From: Neobacillus niacini
GTDB lineage: Bacteria; Bacillota; Bacilli; Bacillales; Cytobacillaceae
Assembly: GCF_023715415.1 (NCBI RefSeq)
Contig: NZ_JAMBOB010000004.1
Location: 62,001-126,000 of the forward strand
Direction of reading: 5' to 3'
DNA length: 64,000 nt
In this document: one piece after another, positions 56,623 to 64,000 of the stretch
Layout: the number at the start of each line of letters is the position of its first letter
How positions within the stretch are numbered: the stretch's first letter is position 1
Translations under genes and position numbers: made by a program
The notes under the pieces: generated by a model
Told to the model about the DNA's origin: nothing
Database searches by the model: none
What the model saw: the letters and a program-made list of their open reading frames with translations, nothing else

Positions 56623-59600
56623 TTACTTAAGCAAATCACTAATCTCAGAAATTACTGAAGGAGAAACAACTTCCTCTCCACCAAAAACGTTTACTTGTGT
56701 TATTTCTAAAGATGCCAAGTAAGCTTTAGCAGCCTCTGGTAAATTGGTAGAAACTAATACAATACCAGCCTTATCTTTAGCAGCTAATGCAGCTCCAGCT
56801 AAGCTGTCAGGGAAATTGTAACCAGTTGCTACATAGACAACATTAGATGCTGTACCAAAGTGTTTCGCAACAGCAATATTAGTATCAAATCGTGTAGTAC
56901 CGCTTAAGCGGGTTACCTTTGGTAAGGTTGAAGCAACACCATCAGTTATTACTTCTTTTCCACCGATAACTAATGTTTCTTTTGAGCCTAATGAATCAAT
57001 CGCTTTTTTAGTAGCAGCCGGAAGAGATTTAGATGAATTCGCCAATAGAATTGGTAATCCTTCTGCTCCAGCATAAGACGCTACAGACAATGCATCTGGG
57101 TAGTTTTCGCCGTTTACGACAACAACTTTGTCTGATCCATTTGGTGCAACTTCTTTCGCAATTGCTGCAGCCGTGTCATAACGAGTTGTGCCTGACAACC
57201 TAACTACTTCAACACCAGAATCTTTAATTTGTTTTTCTACTGCAGGTAAGATAGCTACATCTCCACCAAGAATATATACTTTCTTAGCTCCAAGTCTAGC
57301 AATCTCTTCTTTTGTTTCAGCATTTAGGTAGTTATAGTTTGTTAATAATAGTGGTGCGTCATATTTAGCTGCTAGTGGTACACCAGCTAAAGCATCTGCA
57401 TATTCATCACCGCGAGCAAGAACGACTACATCTGATTTTTCCCAGCCCTTTTGACTCACTGCTGCAGAAGTTGCATATCGAGTTAATCCAGCGATACGGT
57501 CAACTTGAGTATCACCACGGTAAATACTTACTTCCTTCGTTGTTTTGTTACCTGCAACGTCTTCAAGCTCAAGTGTGAATGTGTTGTTTCCAGGTTCTAA
57601 GGTAAGCTCTGTTGTTATAGTTTTCTCAATGCTATTCATTACGAAGTTTTCAAATTGGAATTGGTGATTGAATTCTTCATTACCATCCACTTTATATTGT
57701 AGTTCTTCGAAATTATCAGAGATCACCGCTGTTAGAGTTACTTTATCAACATTTGATTTTACTTTTGATGGAACGTCAACCTTAAGTTCTGGTGCTGTAG
57801 TATCAACTACTAGGTCGCGAACGAGGTAATTAATTGCATTTCCTGCAGCGTCTTTACCAGAAATTCTGACTTCTTGTACACCATCTTCTTCAAAAGTAAC
57901 TGTTGTACTGAATTCATAACGAGATGTTTCATCATTCCAAACTAGCTCAACTGATTTACCATTAACTGCAAAATCTGTAACCTTTGAATCATCTGTTAAA
58001 TAACCAGCAACAGGTAATTCGTGAGAAGTGTAGGTATTTGTTGCACCAATCGATGTTACATGAATGAATGGAATAGTAGAGTCGTTAGCACCTTCTACCA
58101 CTGCTTTAGTAGTGTTTCCAGCGAAGTCATATGCAACAACTTCTACCGTACCGCCTACTGGAGCTTTTGCAAATGTATATTCAGTAGCAGTACCAGCTAA
58201 TGGAAGATCCTTCTCACCAAACACGGATTTACCATTTACAAGAATATCATAGTAAGCTACGCCTGAACCTTTTTCATCAGTTCCGCTTAAAGTCAGCTTG
58301 TCCCCTTTAACGCTTGCAGTCACTTTTGGTGCTACAGTATCAACTTTAACTGGGAACGTAACTTTTTGTGGTTCTTTACCTTCGAAATCAATAGTAGATG
58401 AGATTTCATAGAAATATTCGCCATCTGCTACTAATTTGTTTTTCACTTTTCCGTCCCACGCTGCAGCGGTCTTAATATAATATTGAGCGCCTCTGTTACC
58501 ATCGTTGAAGTTTTTACGAACTAATTCTTCAGAATTTAATTTACGAAGAACATTTCCGTCTTTATCAACAATCTTGTATTCTACTGATTTAGCATTTCTT
58601 AAGAATGATAGAATTGGCATTGCATCATCGCTTACACCGTCACCAGTTGGAGAGAATGCAATGTTTTCAGCCTTGAATGAATCTTCAGTAGGATTATATC
58701 CTAGGTAATTGTAATTATTATCTCCAGCAGATGTCACCATTCCTGTATAGCCATAGAAATACTTTTCTTCAAAGTTTTCATCATATCTGCTTGTGTCCAT
58801 GATAGGTGCTTTATTCCAATCACCATTGAAGCCTACATATGGTACATTTACAATTGGATTCTCGTCATTAACATCTGTTAACGTTACGAATCCTTCTACA
58901 AAATAGCCATTTTCAAATAGGTCTTCTAATGGTGCATTGTAACCCCATTCAACCGTATCTGTTAAGTCAACCGTCACTTCAACAGTTGCACTACCTTTTG
59001 GTTGAATTGTTAGTTGTTCTGTACTAAAGGAAATTGGGAATTCTCCAACCCATGGAGCAGCTTCAGAAATTGTACCTGCTTTGTAAATACCTTGAGACTC
59101 TAATTGGTCTACTCCGTTAATGTTTAAATCTGTTAGAACATTACCACTTACATTATAAGTTACTGCTTTGTCTGAGAAGTTTTCAGCCTTTAATGTAAAA
59201 GTAGCTTTATTATCTTTAATTTCTTTCAATGCAACTTTAGCTTCATTTGTTTTCGCATTTGTAACAACCACAGGCGTGCTTAATGCTGAATGAAGCTGCA
59301 TTAACCCAGCACCTTGACGACGTGGAGAGTAAGGATTATGCATATATGCTGCATTGTATGTTCCTTTATCCTCAACAACCTTACTTGTATTCATAAGGAT
59401 ATTTTTAGCCATATTTACTTTAGCTGCACCTGTTAGGCTAGGGAAATCTTTTTCTACACGTTCAAGAACAAGAGCTGAACCACCAGCTACGTGCGGAGCA
59501 GCCATTGATGTACCACTCATCGTTCCGTACTGATTATTATTAAGTGTAGAAAGGATATTACCACCTGGTGCTGTAATTTCAGGCTTAAAGTCTAGGTTTG

Positions 59601-61275
59601 GAGTTACTCCCCAAGATGTAAAGCTTGACATTTGGTTTGCAGTCGGGTTATTTGCTGTAACTTTATCACCTTTGAATTCGATTGTTACTGGTGTGCCACT
59701 ATCTATTTGTGCTTTTAATAGCAATCCATCGGTTTTTAACATAGCTAGCTGTGGAATCTTAATATCAGCAGATGTCGCCATACTTATATACCCATCAACG
59801 TTGTTGTAAATAATGATACCAGCAGCTCCTGCAGCTTGCGCATTAAGAGTTTTGTCAACAAAAGTAAGAGTACCTCGTTGTACTAATGCATATTTGCCAG
59901 TGAAATCCTTACCCGCAAAATCAGAAGGTTGCCCAATTCCTGCATCAAGAACTTCAAATGACTTTTGAGCTTGTTGATTTGGGTCAACAGAACTTGCAGA
60001 CATGAATGGAGCTTTCCCTACTGTTTCGCCAAATGAATAAGTTGCTGCGAACATGTCAATAAAACTATTTTCAAGTGAAGCAACCTGTAAGGAATTAGTA
60101 GATAAACCTGGTGAACCTACAACACCTTTATCTGGATTTGCTGCAAGCGGGTTAAAGTATCCATCACCAAAATGATTGGAGTTACCAGCAGAAATAGACA
60201 TTAACACACCATTATCTATTCCTCTTTGAACAGCCATTTGCTCAGGATCATCAGGTAGTACAAATGCACCAGTTGAACCTAAACTCATGTTAACAACATC
60301 AGCATCAAGCTGGATTGCATCATCAATCGCTTTGATGATAATGTCACTCCATGTTGAAGGCATCTCTGGGTCATTTCCAAATACTTTCATGGCTAGTAAT
60401 TGAGCTTCTGGCGCTACCCCTTTAAGGCCGCCTTCAGCTTCGTTCCCATTTGCTCCAACTGTACCTGCAACATGCATTCCATGCATAGAAGCGTCTGGGC
60501 CAATGTCAAGAATTTCGTTATTTTCATCATAATAGTTATAACCGTAAGGGACCTTTTCAGTAAAGTATTGTCCAAGAACTCCCTTATTTTTAACTACAGT
60601 TTCAATTTCTGCTTTAGTTAAATCTGCTTTGGAAGCATCAGTTAAAACCATATCTTTGTGGCTTGGGTCGATACCGGTGTCAACAACAGCAACTACCATT
60701 CCTTCGCCCTTTACTCCGTAATCATCCCAAGTAGCTTGAGCTTGGACGATTTCCTTACTATATTTCATTTCCGGATCAGTTTTCGGGCGCTGATATTCGT
60801 TCGCAATTGTTACTTTTGTAACTCCATCAACTTTTCTAAGTGCAGCAACTTGACCGTATTCGACAATACCACTGAATCCGTTAACGGCTGTAGTAAAGTT
60901 TTGCTTGAATTGCATTTTTACTGCTTTAGCAGCAATTTTTGATTTAACAGCATTTTGTTCTTTTAATATATCCTTTTGGAGTTTTTCTTTAACAGATGCG
61001 GATAATTCATTATATTTCTTGCCTTGCTTTGTTGCATATGTAATCGCCGGTTCACCTTCTACTTCAACAATTACACGAACCTTATCGCTTTTTTTGTATC
61101 CTGCTTCTTTTTCAAGATTTTGACCATTTTTGAAGGTAATTGACTTCGCGAAATCCCTTTGTGGTTTTACAGTTTCTGATTTTAATACCGGCTTACTAAC
61201 AGTAGCAGCCATTGCTGAGTTTGAGAATACTAGCAACGATGCAAGTGCTAGTGATACACTACCTTTAATTTTCAA
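56623..61275 (-). CDS. Large cell-wall-bound subtilase with PA, Fn3/Ig-like and three CWB2 domains
   Basis: A 1550-residue exported serine protease. Signal peptide 1-24; inhibitor I9 propeptide about 65-165; S8 domain about 175-620 with VVDTGID (Asp199), HGMHVAGT (His265), SAGNSNHF (oxyanion Asn365) and GTSMAAPHVAGG (Ser590); PA insert about 435-545; DUF1034/Fn3-like 680-860; several Ig-like domains to 1250; three CWB2 repeats about 1262-1550, each opening with RxxGxTRY/F-type sequence (RIAGLTRYAT, RLSGTTRYDT, RLSGTTRFDT). CWB2 should hold it on secondary wall polymers. TTG start follows GGGGGG. Layout recalls Vpr-type and lactocepin-like proteases. Substrate unknown. Confidence 0.93.
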   Translation of the reverse strand: MKIKGSVSLALASLLVFSNSAMAATVSKPVLKSETVKPQRDFAKSITFKNGQNLEKEAGYKKSDKVRVIVEVEGEPAITYATKQGKKYNELSASVKEKLQKDILKEQNAVKSKIAAKAVKMQFKQNFTTAVNGFSGIVEYGQVAALRKVDGVTKVTIANEYQRPKTDPEMKYSKEIVQAQATWDDYGVKGEGMVVAVVDTGIDPSHKDMVLTDASKADLTKAEIETVVKNKGVLGQYFTEKVPYGYNYYDENNEILDIGPDASMHGMHVAGTVGANGNEAEGGLKGVAPEAQLLAMKVFGNDPEMPSTWSDIIIKAIDDAIQLDADVVNMSLGSTGAFVLPDDPEQMAVQRGIDNGVLMSISAGNSNHFGDGYFNPLAANPDKGVVGSPGLSTNSLQVASLENSFIDMFAATYSFGETVGKAPFMSASSVDPNQQAQKSFEVLDAGIGQPSDFAGKDFTGKYALVQRGTLTFVDKTLNAQAAGAAGIIIYNNVDGYISMATSADIKIPQLAMLKTDGLLLKAQIDSGTPVTIEFKGDKVTANNPTANQMSSFTSWGVTPNLDFKPEITAPGGNILSTLNNNQYGTMSGTSMAAPHVAGGSALVLERVEKDFPSLTGAAKVNMAKNILMNTSKVVEDKGTYNAAYMHNPYSPRRQGAGLMQLHSALSTPVVVTNAKTNEAKVALKEIKDNKATFTLKAENFSDKAVTYNVSGNVLTDLNINGVDQLESQGIYKAGTISEAAPWVGEFPISFSTEQLTIQPKGSATVEVTVDLTDTVEWGYNAPLEDLFENGYFVEGFVTLTDVNDENPIVNVPYVGFNGDWNKAPIMDTSRYDENFEEKYFYGYTGMVTSAGDNNYNYLGYNPTEDSFKAENIAFSPTGDGVSDDAMPILSFLRNAKSVEYKIVDKDGNVLRKLNSEELVRKNFNDGNRGAQYYIKTAAAWDGKVKNKLVADGEYFYEISSTIDFEGKEPQKVTFPVKVDTVAPKVTASVKGDKLTLSGTDEKGSGVAYYDILVNGKSVFGEKDLPLAGTATEYTFAKAPVGGTVEVVAYDFAGNTTKAVVEGANDSTIPFIHVTSIGATNTYTSHELPVAGYLTDDSKVTDFAVNGKSVELVWNDETSRYEFSTTVTFEEDGVQEVRISGKDAAGNAINYLVRDLVVDTTAPELKVDVPSKVKSNVDKVTLTAVISDNFEELQYKVDGNEEFNHQFQFENFVMNSIEKTITTELTLEPGNNTFTLELEDVAGNKTTKEVSIYRGDTQVDRIAGLTRYATSAAVSQKGWEKSDVVVLARGDEYADALAGVPLAAKYDAPLLLTNYNYLNAETKEEIARLGAKKVYILGGDVAILPAVEKQIKDSGVEVVRLSGTTRYDTAAAIAKEVAPNGSDKVVVVNGENYPDALSVASYAGAEGLPILLANSSKSLPAATKKAIDSLGSKETLVIGGKEVITDGVASTLPKVTRLSGTTRFDTNIAVAKHFGTASNVVYVATGYNFPDSLAGAALAAKDKAGIVLVSTNLPEAAKAYLASLEITQVNVFGGEEVVSPSVISEISDLLK

Positions 61276-61387
61276 CCCTTTTCCCCCCTAATTGAATAAA
61301 TAAAGCAAAACAAATATTATCTCGAATGACTAAAAGCGATAAATATATCACTCCCTCTCATATTATTCAGAATTATTGTACTATTTT

Positions 61388-61416
61388 AGTTTAGTAATAA
61401 TTTTACAAATAGTCAA
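61388..61416 (-). promoter_or_regulatory. Candidate promoter of the large protease gene
   Basis: TTGACT, a 17-bp spacer and TAAACT on the minus strand lie about 115 bp before the TTG start codon. Confidence 0.5.
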
Positions 61417-61485
61417 ATAATATTTTAGAAAAATTAGGATAAGTTTCCTAGAAATTGTAACGAGAAAATACCTACGTTTTTTACA

Positions 61486-61592
61486 GCAAAAAAACAGATA
61501 CAAAAGTATCTGTTAGATTGATTAATCACCAGGAAGAATTAACCTGGTGATTGCCACATATAATTTACATACTGGCTAAGTAAATTATTATA
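61486..61592 (-). ncRNA. Candidate small RNA with an intrinsic terminator
   Basis: On the minus strand TATAAT (61587-61592) is followed by AATTTAC/GTAAATT (61562-61586), AATCACCAGG/CCTGGTGATT (61524-61552) and AACAGATAC/GTATCTGTT (61493-61514) with seven U. The three stems are perfect. Any RNA would be about 95-100 nt and ends upstream of the protease promoter. No ORF of note fits inside. The -35 region is weak, and part of the first stem may be promoter rather than RNA. Confidence 0.38.
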
Positions 61593-61626
61593 ATATATTA
61601 ACGCAGTGAATTACTAAAGTGATTTC

Positions 61627-61660
61627 AAAAAAAACAGCTGCCGAGAATTTCTCGACAGCC
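61627..61660 (-). terminator. Terminator of the yusG-yusF-yusE group
   Basis: CTGTCGAG and CTCGGCAG pair (one G-T pair) around AAATT; CTGTTTTTTTTG follows on the minus strand. Confidence 0.75.
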
Positions 61661-61680
61661 TGACAAATACGTAAGTCTGT

Positions 61681-61989
61681 TTAGTTAAAATGATGTTTTA
61701 TTTTTTCATATAAAAACGGAACGGAATGAAAAGCATAGATTGTTTCTGCAATCTCACCATTGTTTATAAAAATGAGACAGGGAACACTTTCAATTTGAAA
61801 TTGTTTTGCCAATTCCGAGTTATAATTCAAATTAATTTTTCCTATTTCTACATTAACCATTTTTTCAATGACCTGCAGCATTCTAGATGCTACCTGACAA
61901 GTACCACATAAAGGAGTATAGAAGTAAATGAGTCCGGATGAATGATTTTTTAAGAATGATGATACTTCATCAAGGTTCCAATCTGTCAT
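61681..61989 (-). CDS. yusE: Thioredoxin-family protein YusE
   Basis: A 102-residue thioredoxin-fold protein. IYFYTPLCGTCQVASRML has a CGTC active site (Cys28, Cys31) in place of the CGPC of classical thioredoxin, and ESVPCLIFINNG has the cis-Pro preceded by Val with an adjacent Cys. ATG lies two bases after the yusF stop, so translation is coupled. Synteny matches yusE in B. subtilis. Confidence 0.9.
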   Translation of the reverse strand: MTDWNLDEVSSFLKNHSSGLIYFYTPLCGTCQVASRMLQVIEKMVNVEIGKINLNYNSELAKQFQIESVPCLIFINNGEIAETIYAFHSVPFLYEKIKHHFN

Positions 61990-61991
61990 TT

Positions 61992-62351
61992 TTAACCCAT
62001 CTCTAAAAATTCAGAATGAACATCGATATTTGCACCCAAGAGGACTGTGGCAAGATGATAAACGGGCGCTGTTGCAACTTCACGATACATTCTATCAATA
62101 TAGATATGTTCCGCTTGAGGAAACTCCCTTTTCAATTGTTTTCGGAGCTTTTCGCCAGCGTCATCCGCATCAACGAGAATATAGACGTCTTTATCTTCGA
62201 GTGCTTCAATCAATTCATCCAATTTCGTCATGCTGATTGTCCCATTTGTGCAAACAATTTCCATCGGTTCCTTCAGAATACTTTTTACCTTTTTCTTATC
62301 TGATTTTCCTTCTACTATCAGAACTTTATCACCATACGTATCATTCATCAT
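61992..62351 (-). CDS. yusF: Toprim-domain protein YusF
   Basis: A 119-residue stand-alone Toprim protein. LIVEGKSDKKKVKS supplies the Glu and VYILVDADDAGEKLRKQL the DxD metal motif, as in RNase M5 and primases. RNA or DNA cleavage is possible; the function of YusF is not known. Two adjacent ATG codons (62351, 62348) are both possible after AGGTG. yusE follows two bases downstream. Confidence 0.9.
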   Translation of the reverse strand: MMNDTYGDKVLIVEGKSDKKKVKSILKEPMEIVCTNGTISMTKLDELIEALEDKDVYILVDADDAGEKLRKQLKREFPQAEHIYIDRMYREVATAPVYHLATVLLGANIDVHSEFLEMG

Positions 62352-62480
62352 TCATCACCTATACGAAAGAAAGTTATTTGTTTGATGTTAACATATTCAA
62401 TAAATTTAATAACGTGTCTATATGTTAACTATACCACGATTGACCTTTTGATAATAGGTGTTTGCTTATTGGTACGTGTA

Positions 62481-62720
62481 CTAACACCATCCACCGTCAT
62501 CACAATCTGTATATTTTGCATCTGGATGCTCCGTAACCGTCACATTCTGAAAAATCTTCCGCTGTTCTACTTCAAATCGCTGATCAAGTTGAAAAGTCAT
62601 GTCTCCCGGAAGCTGAATCTTTCCAATTGGAGTATTATCAAGAAATAATTCCATCTCACCATTTTTCATTTTACCAACCACTCGATCTGTCACATCAATT
62701 TTTTGCTGTTTCAATGTCAT
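62481..62720 (-). CDS. yusG: YusG family protein (DUF2553)
   Basis: A 79-residue protein beginning MTLKQQKIDVTDRVVG. MELFLDNTPIGKIQLPG and RFEVEQRKIFQNVTVTEH are beta-strand-rich DUF2553 phrases, and it ends CDDGGWC with two cysteines. ATG follows AAGGGGC. B. subtilis keeps yusG between yusF and gcvH. Function unknown. Confidence 0.85.
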   Translation of the reverse strand: MTLKQQKIDVTDRVVGKMKNGEMELFLDNTPIGKIQLPGDMTFQLDQRFEVEQRKIFQNVTVTEHPDAKYTDCDDGGWC

Positions 62721-62796
62721 TTCAAGAGCCCCTTTTAATTTAAGTTTATTCTAGTATCCCCGAGATTTAGAATATACAAGGTGCGAATTTTTCCCA

Positions 62797-62830
62797 TAAA
62801 AAAAACACCTTGAGCATCAAGGTGTTTTTG
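62797..62830. terminator. Terminator of gcvH
   Basis: AAAAACACCTT and AAGGTGTTTTT form an 11-bp stem around GAGCATC; long A and T runs flank it. Confidence 0.82.
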
Positions 62831-62835
62831 TACTA

Positions 62836-63219
62836 TTAGTCTTCTTTAATCATTGCTTCATATTGTTCTGCAGTCATTAGGTTGTCCAATTCACTGCTAT
62901 TAGAAGGCTCAATGACAATCATCCATGCTTTTTCATATGGAGATTCGTTTACGAATTCAGGGCTGTCACTTAAATCTTCGTTAACTTCAACAACCTTACC
63001 GCTTAGAGGTGCATATAATTCGGATACGGTTTTTACTGATTCAACACTGCCGAATGGTTCATCTGCAGTCACTTCATCGCCCACTTCTGGAAGTTCAACG
63101 AAAACGATATCCCCTAACTCAGATTGTGCAAAGTGAGTGATTCCTACACGGACTGTTTCTCCTTCAAGCTTTACCCACTCATGTTCTTCAGAATAACGCA
63201 ATTCCTTTGGTGTAGTCAT
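62836..63219 (-). CDS. gcvH: Glycine cleavage system H protein
   Basis: A 127-residue lipoyl-carrier protein. [21 protein letters not shown] opens the fold; [17 protein letters not shown] carries the lipoyl lysine Lys63. In Bacillus GcvH is also the hub from which octanoyl or lipoyl groups pass to E2 proteins. ATG follows GGAGGG. The P, T and L proteins are not in this window, as in B. subtilis, where gcvH stands alone. LipA, which modifies it, lies 23 kb away. Confidence 0.97.
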   Translation of the reverse strand: MTTPKELRYSEEHEWVKLEGETVRVGITHFAQSELGDIVFVELPEVGDEVTADEPFGSVESVKTVSELYAPLSGKVVEVNEDLSDSPEFVNESPYEKAWMIVIEPSNSSELDNLMTAEQYEAMIKED

Positions 63220-63305
63220 TACAAAATCCCTCCATTATTTTCTAAAGTCACTGATCGACATAAATCGATTTTACCTTACTTACTTTTTGAAAAGTATTGA
63301 TGTGC

Positions 63306-63662
63306 TTATAACCACATTTTCTCATACTCTTCTTCTTTAAAGCCTACTGTTACCTTTTCCCCATCCGTTACTAATGGTCTTTTGATTAGCATCCCATCAG
63401 AGGCTAATAAATCTAGCAGCTCATCTTCAGAAGCAGTGGGTATTTTATCCTTAATACCCAGTTCACGATACTTTTGCCCGCTTGTATTAAAGAACTTCTT
63501 CAATTCAAGGTTGCTTTTTTCGTAATAATCCTGAAGTTCTGCTTTAGACGGTGGGTTTTCAACAATATGTATTTCTTTGTAAGAAAGCTGATGGGCATCC
63601 AACCATTTCTTTGCATTTCGACAGGTACCACATTTTGGGTACCAGTAAAAAGTAAGAGACAT
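63306..63662 (-). CDS. yusI: ArsC/Spx-family protein YusI
   Basis: A 118-residue ArsC-like protein. FYWYPKCGTCRNAKKWL has CxxC at Cys11 and Cys14; IKRPLVTDGEKVTVGF matches the strand-turn of the ArsC/Spx fold. The ArsC arginine triad is not obvious, so arsenate reduction is unlikely; a thiol redox role is more likely. ATG at 63662 lies nine bases after GGAGG. Synteny with gcvH and fadE matches yusI. Confidence 0.88.
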   Translation of the reverse strand: MSLTFYWYPKCGTCRNAKKWLDAHQLSYKEIHIVENPPSKAELQDYYEKSNLELKKFFNTSGQKYRELGIKDKIPTASEDELLDLLASDGMLIKRPLVTDGEKVTVGFKEEEYEKMWL

Positions 63663-63798
63663 CTGTTTCACCCTCCTGTGCACAAAGCATCAATGATATC
63701 ATTCGTCACTTGAATAGTAACATAACGTGAAAAAATAGTAAAAATGCTTCCCTTAAAAAATTCGACTAAATCTGCGAAATTCCTGCTAAATCAATAGA

Positions 63799-63830
63799 AA
63801 AATTTAGACTCCCAACAAACGCTGGGAGCC
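63799..63830 (-). terminator. Terminator after fadE
   Basis: GGCTCCCA and TGGGAGTC pair (one G-T pair), followed on the minus strand by TAAATTTTTC. Confidence 0.65.
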
Positions 63831-63843
63831 TAGCACCTATTTA

Positions 63844-64000
63844 TTAAACAATGTAGCGTTCTGCTTCAATTAGAACATCTGCTACTTCACGTTTCTTACC
63901 AATTACATTGATTGGTGTGTGGCGTGTAAGCTTACGAAGTGCAGATACAAGCATGCGGAGAGTATCACCTTGCTCAGTTGCAACCAATGTTTCCTTAGCA
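63844..64000 (-). CDS. fadE: Acyl-CoA dehydrogenase FadE, C-terminal end
   Basis: Only the last 52 codons are in the window. The visible part ends RKLTRHTPINVIGKKREV and then VLIEAERYIV, which matches the C-terminus of the YusJ/FadE acyl-CoA dehydrogenase of the fad operon. The catalytic region lies outside. Its place beside yusI supports the call. Confidence 0.78.
   Translation of the reverse strand, partial: AKETLVATEQGDTLRMLVSALRKLTRHTPINVIGKKREVADVLIEAERYIV

Noticed and set aside
61531..61560. Terminator for yusE formed by the 10-bp AATCACCAGG hairpin
   Set aside because: It has no T-run and a better terminator lies directly after yusE at 61627-61660.

Overview
The window is a 64 kb stretch of a low-GC Gram-positive, endospore-forming chromosome from the Bacillaceae. 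Gene content and order follow Bacillus subtilis yug/yui/yum/yut/yun/suf/yus, but AT-rich codon use, several local insertions and a different dispersed repeat suggest a relative such as Neobacillus or another soil Bacillus rather than B. subtilis itself. Family and synteny assignments come from recalled knowledge; no database search was run. No rRNA, tRNA, insertion sequence, prophage or CRISPR array was seen.

Layout. 1-9.6 kb is the least conserved part: the 5' end of a secreted subtilase, a CorA-type channel, a cation-diffusion exporter, YozQ- and YteA-type sporulation genes, an amino-acid permease, a LysE exporter, and a three-gene membrane glycosylation set (GT-C-like protein, GT2, GtrA). 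9.7-24 kb is the yug/kap region: a Spo0E-like phosphatase, yugN, pgi, yugJ, yuzA, an inserted rocG-rocD pair, yugI, an XRE regulator, yugF, yugE, alaX, sodC, a cyclophilin lipoprotein, kapB/kapD and a thioesterase. 24-33.3 kb carries pepA, yuiC, yuiB, yuiA, a Nudix hydrolase and a redox/Fe-S block (yumB, yumC, yutM, yuzB, yutJ, yuzD, yutI). 33.3-46 kb is the yut/yun block with yutH, yutG, yutF, yutE, an EAL phosphodiesterase, yutD, yutC, lipA, lytH and yunB-yunF. 46.0-46.3 kb is a 20-bp tandem repeat. 46.4-51.6 kb is the sufCDSUB Fe-S assembly operon. 52-56.5 kb is methionine uptake (metN-metI-metQ) and homocysteine synthesis (metY), each behind its own SAM-I riboswitch. 56.6-61.3 kb is a 1550-residue cell-wall-anchored subtilase. 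61.7-64 kb is the yusE-yusF-yusG-gcvH-yusI-fadE stretch.

Shared themes are sporulation and its phosphorelay (Spo0E-like, KapB, KapD, YteA, YutH, YutC, LytH, YunB), Fe-S and lipoate-dependent metabolism (Suf, YutM, YutI, LipA, GcvH), respiratory flavoproteins and sulfur amino-acid supply.

Features that standard annotation could miss: four genes under 60 codons (a Spo0E-like gene, YuiA, and two unnamed ones), a 39-codon leader-like ORF abutting corA, a candidate stand-alone small RNA near 61.5 kb, a 15-unit tandem repeat with an 80-bp higher-order duplication, a three-copy palindromic repeat family, a Cu-Zn SOD whose bridging histidine appears replaced by aspartate, and candidate Fur, Rex and CcpA sites.
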